NCBI GenBank assembly: GCA_900754275.1
Contig: CAAECF010000063.1
Location: 1 to 15,682, forward strand
Direction of reading: 5' to 3'
Origin: an uncultured Collinsella sp.
GTDB taxonomy: Bacteria; Actinomycetota; Coriobacteriia; Coriobacteriales; Coriobacteriaceae
Length of the DNA stretch: 15,682 nucleotides
This document shows, piece by piece, positions 1 through 6,768 of the stretch (its first letter is position 1; every line of letters begins with the position of its first letter). The position numbers and the translations under genes were made by a program. The notes beneath the pieces were generated by a model. It did no database searches. It saw only the letters and a program-made list of their open reading frames with translations, and was not told the DNA's origin.

Positions 1-53
1 CGCTCACGCGCTACGGTCGGGCCTATATCGACGCGATTCGTCAGCATATCTAG
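1..53 (+). CDS. 3' end of an upstream gene, possibly a LysR-family regulator
   Basis: An open frame beginning at base 3 encodes 16 residues (LTRYGRAYIDAIRQHI) and ends at the TAG at 51-53. The codons fit the codon use of the rest of the window. The pattern, a helix with Tyr/Ile/Ile spacing at the extreme C-terminus, is like the last helix of many LysR-type regulators, but 16 residues are too few to assign a family. If it were a LysR regulator, the palindrome at 101-121 in front of the methyltransferase gene would be a natural target. The rest of the gene lies outside the window. Confidence 0.45.
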   Translation, partial: LTRYGRAYIDAIRQHI

Positions 54-100
54 GCTGCTGTGCTCCGCACGGTTCAAGTCTCTTTATGACAGTCCAGACT

Positions 101-121
101 GATATAGGAAGCATCTATATC
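101..121. promoter_or_regulatory. Palindromic operator-like site upstream of the methyltransferase gene
   Basis: Perfect 7-bp inverted repeat GATATAG / CTATATC separated by 7 bases (GAAGCAT). The ATAG-N7-CTAT core has the size and AT-rich shape of LysR-type boxes. It sits about 90 bp before the start codon, with an AT-rich stretch containing TATAAA (129-134) just downstream, so it could overlap a -35 region. The regulator and promoter are inferred; only the palindrome is seen. Confidence 0.4.
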
Positions 122-208
122 AAACTGTTATAAACGTATATTTTACGATGACCATATAAGCGCTCATACTCTGTCCCAGTAAAGCAACCAATGCAAAGGG
201 AGATATCT

Positions 209-1342
209 ATGAGCACTTCGATTCAACCGAACGCGCCGTTTCGTGCCGAAATCGTCGGCAGTTTTCTTCGTCCGCAGGCTGTAAAGGATGCCCGTGCCGC
301 CTATGTCGCGGGTAAACTCGACGCTTCCGGCCTTAAGGCCGTCGAGGACGATGCCATTCGCGATTTGGTGGCCAAGCAGAAGGCCGCCGGCCTGCAGGTG
401 ATCACCGATGGCGAGTTCCGCCGCAGCTACTGGCACCTCGATTTTATGTGGGGACTCAACGGCATTGAGCGCCGCGCCTCGCGTACGGGCTACATGTTTC
501 ACGATGAGGAGACTACCGCCGACACCGCCGTGGTAACCGGCCCCATTAGCGGCGAGAACCATCCGTTCGTCGAGCACTTCAAATTTGTCAAGTCACTCGA
601 GGGGGAGGGCCAGGTCGCACGGCAAACCATTCCGGCGCCGATCCAGACGTTCTCTGAAGTCACGCTCGACCGCTGTGATGGCCAGCAGGAGAGCCTGCGC
701 GCCGTCTATAAGACCGACGAAGAGCTCGCCGATGCCATTGCCGCAGCATACCGCACCGTGATTGCCGACCTGTATGCCGCGGGCTGCCGCAACATCCAAT
801 TTGATGACTGCACCTGGGGCATCTATTGCGATACCGACTTTGTGTCCAAGACCGGCATGAGTCCGGTTGACCTGCAAAAGGTGTCCGAGCTAGGTGTGGC
901 GCTCAACAATGACGCAATCGCGGACAAGCCCGACGATCTGGTTATCAACACGCACGTGTGCCGCGGCAACTATCACTCCACCTATGCTTTTGAGGGCGGC
1001 TACGACCCCATCGCGCCGTACCTGTTCGCACATGAGAACGTCGATGCGTTCTATCTGGAGTTCGACACGCCCCGCGCCGGTGGTTTTGAGCCGCTCAAGT
1101 ACGTTGCCCCCGGCAAGAAGGTGGTGCTGGGACTGATTACTACAAAGGCGGCTGAGCTTGAGGACGAGGACGTTATCGTCGAACGTATCCACGAGGCCGC
1201 AAAGTATGTGCCGCTCGAGAACCTGTACCTGTCGCCCCAGTGCGGCTTTGCCAGCTGCGAGATTGGCAACAAACTGACCGAGGACGAACAGTGGGCAAAG
1301 ATCGCGCTGGTCAAGCGCATTGCCGAGCGCGTTTGGAAGTAA
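209..1342 (+). CDS. Cobalamin-independent methionine synthase family protein (MetE C-terminal-domain type, YxjG/YxjH-like)
   Basis: A 377-residue protein of the single-barrel MetE-like class, which transfers a methyl group to a thiol such as homocysteine, probably in the cytoplasm. It lacks the N-terminal half found in full MetE (about 750 residues). The four zinc ligands of the family are visible: His249 and Cys251 in THVCRGN, Glu284 in YLEFD, and Cys345 in LSPQCGF. The N-terminal ITDGEFRRSYW segment is typical of YxjG/YxjH relatives. The ATG at 209 is preferred over the in-frame ATG at 191 because AAGGGAG at 196-202 sits six bases before it. Stand-alone proteins of this kind are often annotated as methyltetrahydropteroyltriglutamate-homocysteine methyltransferase, but their methyl donor is often unproven, so the true substrate is uncertain. 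It is followed after 123 bp by the uracil permease gene on the same strand. Confidence 0.88.
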   Translation: MSTSIQPNAPFRAEIVGSFLRPQAVKDARAAYVAGKLDASGLKAVEDDAIRDLVAKQKAAGLQVITDGEFRRSYWHLDFMWGLNGIERRASRTGYMFHDEETTADTAVVTGPISGENHPFVEHFKFVKSLEGEGQVARQTIPAPIQTFSEVTLDRCDGQQESLRAVYKTDEELADAIAAAYRTVIADLYAAGCRNIQFDDCTWGIYCDTDFVSKTGMSPVDLQKVSELGVALNNDAIADKPDDLVINTHVCRGNYHSTYAFEGGYDPIAPYLFAHENVDAFYLEFDTPRAGGFEPLKYVAPGKKVVLGLITTKAAELEDEDVIVERIHEAAKYVPLENLYLSPQCGFASCEIGNKLTEDEQWAKIALVKRIAERVWK

Positions 1343-1465
1343 CGCTACCGTTCGCAGGTGACGGTGCGTGCGAGACATGGCGTATCACGTACAATGGTTC
1401 GGATCGTATCGTTCGGGCAGGTTATCCGATATGCCTGATCGCCCTTCCATCATGAAAGGACTTCC

Positions 1466-2800
1466 ATGTCCCAATCCTCGACGCCCGCCGTCACCAATGC
1501 CATCTACGATGCGTCATCGCTCGGCCGCCCGCGCATGTTTGTGTTGGGTTTGCAACACATGTTTGCGATGTTCGGAGCCACGGTGCTCGTGCCCGTGCTC
1601 ACCGGCCTTTCCGTTTCGGCGACGCTTCTGTTCGCCGGCATCGGCACGCTGCTGTTTCATTTTCTATCGCGCGGTAAGGTGCCGGCATTTTTGGGCTCAT
1701 CGTTTGCCTTTATTGCCGGTTATGCCGCAATCGCGCCCAACGGCGAGACCGAGCTTTTGCCCTACGCCTGCCTGGGCGTAGCTTGTGCCGGCCTGCTCTA
1801 TCCGGTGCTCGCGGCCCTGTTCCGCGCCTTTGGCGCCAAGCGCGTTATGCGTTTCTTCCCGCCGGTGGTGACCGGCCCCATCGTCATTTCCATCGGCCTG
1901 ATCCTAGCGAGCTCTGCCATCGCCAACTGCCAGACCAACTGGCTTGTCGCCGCTGTCGCTGTGGCCGTCATCATCATCTGCAATATTTGGGGCCGCGGCA
2001 TGGTCAAGATCGTGCCGATTTTGCTGGGCGTTGTGGTGAGCTATGCCGTTGCGGCTGCGTTGAGTGAGGTCGATTTTTCGGGCGTTGCCGCCGCTCCGTG
2101 GGTCGGTCTGCCCATCGTGTGGGACAACACCGTGTTTGCGCTCTTTGGCCCGCAGCTCGATAGCGGTCTTGCCACGACGGCCATCATCACCATCATGCCG
2201 CTGGCCTTTGCGACCATGATTGAGCACATTGGCGATATCTCCGCCATTGGCTCTACCTGCGAACGCAATTACATTGCCGATCCCGGTCTGCACCGTACCC
2301 TGCTCGGCGATGGCCTGGCGACCATCTTGGCGTCGCTCTTTGGCGCTCCGGCCAACACCACGTATGGCGAGAACACCGGCGTGCTTGCGCTTACGCGTGT
2401 GTTCGACCCGCGCGTGATTCGCATTGCCGCCTGCTGTGCCATCGTGCTTTCGTTCTGCCCCAAGTTTGCTGCTGCGATCGCTGCTATGCCGGCGTGCGTT
2501 ATCGGCGGTGTGTCACTCGTGCTCTACGGCATGATCAGCGCCGTTGGCGTGCGTAACCTCATCGAGAATCAGGTTGATTTCCAGAACAACCGCAACGTGC
2601 TGGTGGCGGCTCTGGTGCTCGTGCTTTCGCTCGGCATTGCCTACAGTACCGCCGGTGCCATCGTGCTGGAGCTGGGCGGCGTGACGATTTCGCTTTCGGG
2701 CCTTGCCGTGGGCTCGCTGGTGGGCATTGTGCTCAACGCCATCCTGTCCGGTAATGACTTTGAGTTCGATACTTCCGAGCTTGAGGAGACTGTCGAATAG
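1466..2800 (+). CDS. uraA: Uracil/xanthine permease, NCS2 family (UraA-like)
   Basis: A 444-residue membrane protein made of successive hydrophobic segments, the size of UraA (429 in E. coli). It imports uracil or a related nucleobase by proton symport across the cytoplasmic membrane; the family has 14 helices. Key residues are present with exact spacing: Glu253 in MIEHIGD and Glu302 in NTTYGENTGV correspond to UraA Glu241 and Glu290, 49 residues apart in both, and the latter motif is highly conserved in uracil carriers. The start ATG has GAAAGGA 6-7 bases upstream. The gene ends just before the long hairpin at 2822-2863. It may be transcribed from its own promoter in the 123-bp gap (a TACAAT is at 1390-1395) or with the upstream gene. 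Xanthine specificity is less likely but cannot be excluded. Confidence 0.9.
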   Translation: MSQSSTPAVTNAIYDASSLGRPRMFVLGLQHMFAMFGATVLVPVLTGLSVSATLLFAGIGTLLFHFLSRGKVPAFLGSSFAFIAGYAAIAPNGETELLPYACLGVACAGLLYPVLAALFRAFGAKRVMRFFPPVVTGPIVISIGLILASSAIANCQTNWLVAAVAVAVIIICNIWGRGMVKIVPILLGVVVSYAVAAALSEVDFSGVAAAPWVGLPIVWDNTVFALFGPQLDSGLATTAIITIMPLAFATMIEHIGDISAIGSTCERNYIADPGLHRTLLGDGLATILASLFGAPANTTYGENTGVLALTRVFDPRVIRIAACCAIVLSFCPKFAAAIAAMPACVIGGVSLVLYGMISAVGVRNLIENQVDFQNNRNVLVAALVLVLSLGIAYSTAGAIVLELGGVTISLSGLAVGSLVGIVLNAILSGNDFEFDTSELEETVE

Positions 2801-2821
2801 TAGTTGTGTTCAGCTAAATCA

Positions 2822-2863
2822 AAAAATGGCGTCCATGCGTATGTACGCGTGGACGCCATTTTT
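2822..2863. terminator. Bidirectional terminator, exceptionally long stem
   Basis: Left arm AAAAATGGCGTCCA (2822-2835) and right arm TGGACGCCATTTTT (2850-2863) are perfectly complementary. Inside them GCGTA (2837-2841) and TACGC (2844-2848) pair as well, joined by a T-G wobble pair, leaving a two-base apex. A-rich and T-rich ends give a U tract on both strands. It lies between the convergent permease and esterase genes, and its right edge overlaps the esterase stop codon at 2862-2864. Confidence 0.92.
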
Positions 2864-3527
2864 AATGCGTCAGTATCCAGTGGATGCCGCGCGCCATGCG
2901 CAGGTCAGTTTGGGCAAAGTGGTTGCCGGGGTTGAGCTCCAGCGTTGTTGGAATGTCACGCTCTATAAACAGCTCTTCCATCGCGCGCGTATCGTCGAGT
3001 ACGTGCCGCATCATGCGGTTGGGCGTCTTGGTTTCCTTTTTACCGAGCGACAGATAGGCGGCGTCGGGCGTGGCTGTCATCGTGCGCTCGCGCGCGTAGT
3101 CGATAAAGCCGGGGAACCACAGCGACCCCGATGCACTTGCCGCGCGCTCAAAGGCATCTGTTTGCCAAAGTGTCCACAGTGCAAAAAGACCCGCCAACGA
3201 GTAGCCGGCAACGCCGCGCCAGGCGGGCGGTTGCGGGAGCGATGATTCGGCCTGGGGGATTATCTGCTTCAACAACTCGTCAAGAAAACCAGCAGCCTGT
3301 CCACCAAAGGGCTCGGCATCTCGTATAGTTCCCTCACATTCCCAGGGGCTCAGCTCGCGATTCCAATCGAGCCCTCCAATGGCGACAAGGGTGAATGGCG
3401 GGCAGTCGAGCTCTCGGCAGCGCTCGTAGACTTCACTACCGTCGCCCATAACCACGGGGAGGTAGATGACGGGCGCGCCTTCCACACACTCTGAATAAAC
3501 GGTTATCTGCTTATGATGCGCTTCCAA
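2862..3527 (-). CDS. Putative serine esterase, alpha/beta hydrolase (Fes/IroE-like esterase family)
   Basis: A 221-residue alpha/beta hydrolase of the putative-esterase family that includes siderophore esterases and esterase D. The nucleophile elbow reads GYSLAG with Ser110, following the IIPQAE and RGVAGYSLAGLFALW block, and a late His203 in PGNHF can complete the triad. SASGSLWFPGF after the elbow is also typical. No signal peptide is visible, so it is probably cytoplasmic. The start is uncertain. I chose the TTG at 3527 because GAGAAG lies six bases before it; an in-frame GTG at 3575 would give 237 residues but has no ribosome binding site, and the intervening codons (AGG, TCA, ATA) are unlike the gene body. 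The natural ester substrate cannot be told from sequence. It lies downstream of the purine permease gene but beyond that gene's terminator. Confidence 0.78.
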   Translation of the reverse strand: MEAHHKQITVYSECVEGAPVIYLPVVMGDGSEVYERCRELDCPPFTLVAIGGLDWNRELSPWECEGTIRDAEPFGGQAAGFLDELLKQIIPQAESSLPQPPAWRGVAGYSLAGLFALWTLWQTDAFERAASASGSLWFPGFIDYARERTMTATPDAAYLSLGKKETKTPNRMMRHVLDDTRAMEELFIERDIPTTLELNPGNHFAQTDLRMARGIHWILTH

Positions 3528-3602
3528 GGCAGGCTTCTCTCGGTGTTGTGATATTGACAGCCTCAATTGTCGCACGCTGGCACGGGGGCAGACGCTAAAA
3601 GA

Positions 3603-3637
3603 AAGGCGCGGAGCCGTTCGATGCGACTCCGCGCCTT
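3603..3637 (-). terminator. Terminator of the purine permease gene
   Basis: Perfect 11-bp stem AAGGCGCGGAG (3603-3613) / CTCCGCGCCTT (3627-3637) with a 13-base loop. Read on the minus strand it is followed by TTTCTTTTAG, a good U tract. It lies 28 bases beyond the permease stop codon. Confidence 0.88.
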
Positions 3638-3664
3638 GTTGTTTTGCTTCGGCAGACTATGCCG

Positions 3665-4975
3665 TTACGCTACGAAGAAGTAGACGAGGAAGGCAAGGGC
3701 TGCGATCCACATGAGCGGCTTGATCTTGGAGGCCTCGCCCTTAAAGAGCGCGACGATCACGTAGGCGATAAAGCCCAGGCCAATGCCGGCAGAGATGGAG
3801 TAGGTGAAGGGCACGCCGGCGACAATCATGAACGCCGGGAAACCCTGCGACACGTCGGACCAGTCGATCTCGGAGGCCTCGCTCATCATGAGGTAGCCGA
3901 CGTAGACCAGAGCACCGCAGGTGGCGGCGCTGGAAACGATGGTGACGATGGGGGAGAAGAACGCGGCGAGAATGAACAACACGCCGGTGGTGACGGAGGT
4001 GAGGCCCGTGCGGCCACCGTCGGCAGCGCCAGAGGTGGACTCGACGAAGGTGGTGATGGAGGAGACGCCCATGAAACCGCCCACAGCAGCGGCGGCGGAG
4101 TCGACGATCAGGATCTCCTTGATATTCTCGACGTTGCCGTCGTCGGTGAGGAACTCGCCCTGCTTGGCCACGGCCATCGCGGTGCCCATGGTGTCGAAGA
4201 AGTCACTCATGAGCAGCGAGAACGAGATGACGAGGAGCGCGGGGTCGGTAAGGACCTTGACGATGGCGGGCACGCCGCCGGCGTCGGCGATGGGGCCACC
4301 GATGCTCGAGAAGTCGAGCGGGGCGATGATACCGGTCGGAGCCTGGGTCACACCTAGGGGGATACCGGCGATGACGGCGACGACGATGCCGATGAGCAGC
4401 GAGCCGGGGACGTTGCGGCAGGCGAGGGCGACCGTCACCAGGATGGAGATGATGCCGACGATGAAGGTGGGGGAGGTGATGTCGCCCAGACCGACGAGTG
4501 TACCGGCGCCAGCGGTGATAATGCCAGCATCGCACAGGCCAATCATGGCGATGAACAGGCCCAGACCCACCGAGATGGCGTGACGCAGGACAACCGGGAT
4601 GGCGTCCATGATGGCCTCGCGCAGGCCACAAAGCACGAGCAGCAAGATGACGATGCCCTCAAGGAAGATGACGCTCATGGCCACGTGCCAGTCACCGCCG
4701 CAGACGGTGGTGGTGATTCCAGCGATCATCGCGTTGACGCCTAAGCCCGACGCGCAGGCGAGCGGGCGGTTGGCGAAGATGCCCATGCAGATGGTCATGA
4801 TGCCAGCGCCCAGGCAGGTGGCGCAGGCGAGCGCTCCCGCATCGATGCCGGCGCCCGAGAGCACCGCGGGGTTGACGGCGATGATGTAGGCCATCGCCAG
4901 GAATGTTGTCAGTCCAGCGCGAAGTTCGGTCCCGATTGTGGACTTGCGCTCGCTGACGTGAAATAGTTCGTCCAT
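3665..4975 (-). CDS. Purine nucleobase permease, AzgA/PbuG (NCS2-related) family
   Basis: A 436-residue, very hydrophobic carrier likely to import guanine, hypoxanthine or adenine by proton symport. Family hallmarks include the N-terminal ELRAGLTTFLAMAYIIAVNP block, SDFFDTMGTAMAVAKQG in the middle, and the SSITTFVESTSGAADGGRTG signature. The ATG at 4975 is preferred over an in-frame ATG at 5032 because AAGGAAAGGG lies six bases upstream, and MDELFHVSERKSTIGTEL fits the usual short cytoplasmic N-terminus. A small hairpin (4993-5013) precedes the ribosome binding site and a terminator follows. Together with the uracil carrier on the other side of the esterase, it gives the cell uptake of both purines and pyrimidines. 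Which purine it carries is not deducible here. Confidence 0.92.
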   Translation of the reverse strand: MDELFHVSERKSTIGTELRAGLTTFLAMAYIIAVNPAVLSGAGIDAGALACATCLGAGIMTICMGIFANRPLACASGLGVNAMIAGITTTVCGGDWHVAMSVIFLEGIVILLLVLCGLREAIMDAIPVVLRHAISVGLGLFIAMIGLCDAGIITAGAGTLVGLGDITSPTFIVGIISILVTVALACRNVPGSLLIGIVVAVIAGIPLGVTQAPTGIIAPLDFSSIGGPIADAGGVPAIVKVLTDPALLVISFSLLMSDFFDTMGTAMAVAKQGEFLTDDGNVENIKEILIVDSAAAAVGGFMGVSSITTFVESTSGAADGGRTGLTSVTTGVLFILAAFFSPIVTIVSSAATCGALVYVGYLMMSEASEIDWSDVSQGFPAFMIVAGVPFTYSISAGIGLGFIAYVIVALFKGEASKIKPLMWIAALAFLVYFFVA

Positions 4976-4992
4976 GCATACCCTTTCCTTGT

Positions 4993-5036
4993 TCGGCCCC
5001 GAGTTTAGGCCGACTGACACGAACTCACTCACTATA
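4993..5036 (-). promoter_or_regulatory. Promoter element and leader hairpin of the purine permease gene
   Basis: On the minus strand TATAGT (5036-5031) could be a -10 box, with transcription starting near 5025. The leader then holds a 6-bp hairpin TCGGCC / GGCCGA (4993-5013, 9-base loop) directly in front of the ribosome binding site at 4981-4990. No good -35 is seen and the leader does not match a purine riboswitch by eye. Confidence 0.35.
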
Positions 5037-5129
5037 TCGCCTTTGTGAAGTTGGTGTTCCTCACATGTTGATGTTCGGCGGTTTGTAACGGACGGGCGGT
5101 ATCTTTCGCATGAAATTGTGTAGGTACCG

Positions 5130-5135
5130 TATACT
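5130..5135 (+). promoter_or_regulatory. -10 box of the deformylase-like gene
   Basis: TATACT, 33 bases before the start codon and with a short AT-containing leader to the ribosome binding site. No convincing -35 hexamer at 16-18 bp was found, so the promoter is tentative. Confidence 0.4.
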
Positions 5136-5168
5136 TAAGCGGTTACAACGACCCCTATGGAGGAACGT

Positions 5169-5588
5169 ATGATTAAAGAGCTTTGCCACGACGAGGCTAT
5201 CCTGTCCCAGCGTTGCGAGGTTGCGACTGTCGAGGACGAGTCGGTTGCTCAGGACCTGATCGATACCATCAAGTCGCTCGACGATGCCGGCTGCCTTGCC
5301 GCTAACCAGATTGGTGTTACCAAGAAGGTTTGCGTCTATCTGGACGATGCCGGCGAGCCCCACGTGCTCTACAACCCCCGTCTGGTGTTTGGCCTGGGCG
5401 CCAGCAAGATGGAGGAGAGCTGCCTGACGCACGAGGAGGTCACCAAGTCCACGCGCTATATCAAGTGCAAGGTCGCTTATGACGTGATCGTCGACGGTAA
5501 GATGCGCGAGCGCAAGCAGGACTTTGTGGGCTTCGAGGCGCAAATGATTCAACACATGATTGACCACTGTCTAGGAAAGTTGGTCTAA
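5169..5588 (+). CDS. def: Peptide deformylase-like protein with altered active site
   Basis: A 139-residue member of the peptide deformylase family, whose classical role is removing the formyl group from the initiator methionine of new proteins. Motif 1 is GCLAANQIG with Gln47. Motif 2 is ESCLT in place of the usual EGCLS, with Cys85 as metal ligand. Motif 3 reads QHMIDH: the metal ligands His129 and His133 are kept, but the catalytic glutamate of HExDH is Met130. Metal binding should survive, while normal hydrolysis is doubtful, because that glutamate is the general acid/base in studied enzymes. The ATG at 5169 follows TGGAGGAA by five or six bases; an in-frame ATG at 5157 lacks such a site. 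A second deformylase with an intact HEIDH motif lies at 12804-13214. It may be inactive, altered in substrate, or regulatory. Confidence 0.85.
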   Translation: MIKELCHDEAILSQRCEVATVEDESVAQDLIDTIKSLDDAGCLAANQIGVTKKVCVYLDDAGEPHVLYNPRLVFGLGASKMEESCLTHEEVTKSTRYIKCKVAYDVIVDGKMRERKQDFVGFEAQMIQHMIDHCLGKLV

Positions 5589-5619
5589 GGGGGCCAAGGC
5601 ACCGCACTTCGTCTCTTTT

Positions 5620-5662
5620 GGTCCGGGCGTGACATTGTTGTCATGTCCGGGCTTTTGTGTTT
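5620..5662 (+). terminator. Terminator of the deformylase-like gene
   Basis: A 15-bp stem (5620-5634 with 5639-5653, loop TTGT) followed by TTTTGTGTTT. Four of the pairs are G-U wobbles that form only in the plus-strand transcript, so the structure should work in one direction only. Confidence 0.8.
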
Positions 5663-5723
5663 AGCGCCTCTTTGATTGGTGACAATAAGCTTAGAAAGAA
5701 AGAACGTAAAGCTAGGAGGCGCT

Positions 5724-6689
5724 ATGTGTACGAGCATTCGATTTACCGATAATTCTGGTCACATGTATCTAGGCCGCAACCTAGACTGGAGCTTTGACTA
5801 CGGCCAACAGGTTCGCGTGATGCCGCGCGGGTTCCACGTCCCGTATTCGTTTATCGACGATGCGTCGGCGGCGCACGCGGTAATCGGCATGTGCATCGAT
5901 TACGAGAACTACCCTATGTTCTTCGACTGCGGCAACGATGCGGGCCTCGCCGTGGCGGGGCTAAACTTTCCCGGCTATGCCGAGTATGCCGAGGACCCTG
6001 TCGACGGCAAGACAAATATCGCGGCCTATGAGTTTCCCCTGTGGGCGGCAGCGACGTTCTCGACGGTCGATGAGGTCGAGGCCGCGCTGCGCGACACGGT
6101 GATTGTCGCCAAATCTGCTGGAGAGGGGCTGGGCGTGTCGCTGCTCCATTGGATTATCGGCGACAGCCAGCGTACCATCGTGGTCGAGATGATGGCTGAC
6201 GGCCTGCATGTATACGACGATCCGGTCGACACCCTTGCCAACCAGCCGACCTTCCCGTGGCACATGGAAAACCTGCGCACCTATATCACCGCCACAAGCG
6301 ATTTTCCGCAGACGGCGACATGGCGTGGCGCCGAGCTCAAGCCCTATGGAGCCGGTGCCGGCATGCGCGGCATTCCGGGCGATTGCTATTCGCCGAGCCG
6401 TTTTGTAAAGGCGGCGTACCTCAATGCCAATTACCCGCAAAAGGAGAGCGAGACCGAAAACGTCGTTCGCATGTTCCGCTCGCTCGAGGGCGTGGTGATG
6501 ACCGAGGGAGCGTCCAGGATGGGCGATGGCAAGTTCGAGAAGACTATCTACACCGGATGCTTTAGCGCGCGCACGGGCAATTATTACTACGCGATGTATG
6601 ATGATCCGTCGATTCGCTACGTGAGCCTGATGGATGCCGAGGGCGCAAGCCCCGATAGGCTCGTGGTTCCCGAGCCGCGTCGTTCGTAG
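5724..6689 (+). CDS. bsh: Bile salt hydrolase / choloylglycine hydrolase (Ntn-hydrolase)
   Basis: A 321-residue N-terminal-nucleophile hydrolase, the usual size for bile salt hydrolases (about 315-340). These enzymes cleave the amide bond of glycine- or taurine-conjugated bile acids; penicillin V acylase is the alternative activity in the same family. Start choice is decisive: the ATG at 5724 is preceded by AGGAGG four bases upstream, and its second codon is Cys, which becomes the catalytic N-terminal residue after Met removal. Arg18 and Asp21 (GRNLDW) match the canonical numbering, followed by Asn81 (LNFPGYAEY), Asn173 (LANQPTF) and Arg226 (SPSRFVKAAY), one or two off the Clostridium perfringens positions Asn82, Asn175 and Arg228. 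No signal peptide is seen and none is expected for a cytoplasmic enzyme. It fits an intestinal organism. Bile-acid preference cannot be read from sequence. Confidence 0.92.
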   Translation: MCTSIRFTDNSGHMYLGRNLDWSFDYGQQVRVMPRGFHVPYSFIDDASAAHAVIGMCIDYENYPMFFDCGNDAGLAVAGLNFPGYAEYAEDPVDGKTNIAAYEFPLWAAATFSTVDEVEAALRDTVIVAKSAGEGLGVSLLHWIIGDSQRTIVVEMMADGLHVYDDPVDTLANQPTFPWHMENLRTYITATSDFPQTATWRGAELKPYGAGAGMRGIPGDCYSPSRFVKAAYLNANYPQKESETENVVRMFRSLEGVVMTEGASRMGDGKFEKTIYTGCFSARTGNYYYAMYDDPSIRYVSLMDAEGASPDRLVVPEPRRS

Positions 6690-6712
6690 CCGTTAGCTTT
6701 ACTGCAATGCAA

Positions 6713-6748
6713 AGCGGCCCTGCGTCTCTCGTGGGGTGCAGGGCCGCT
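6713..6748. terminator. Bidirectional terminator between bsh and kup
   Basis: Perfect 11-bp stem AGCGGCCCTGC (6713-6723) / GCAGGGCCGCT (6738-6748), with two possible G-U pairs extending inward. The flanks are only moderately T-rich (TTTGCATT on the minus side), but its place between convergent genes supports a terminator in both directions. Confidence 0.75.
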
Positions 6749-6768
6749 GTCGTTGATTTATGACGTCG

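Noticed and set aside
1343..1465. Possible uracil/purine riboswitch or attenuator before the uracil permease gene
   Set aside because: Only a weak 7-bp stem (CGTATCG with CGATATG) with a large loop is seen and no conserved purine-riboswitch core; not enough to call.
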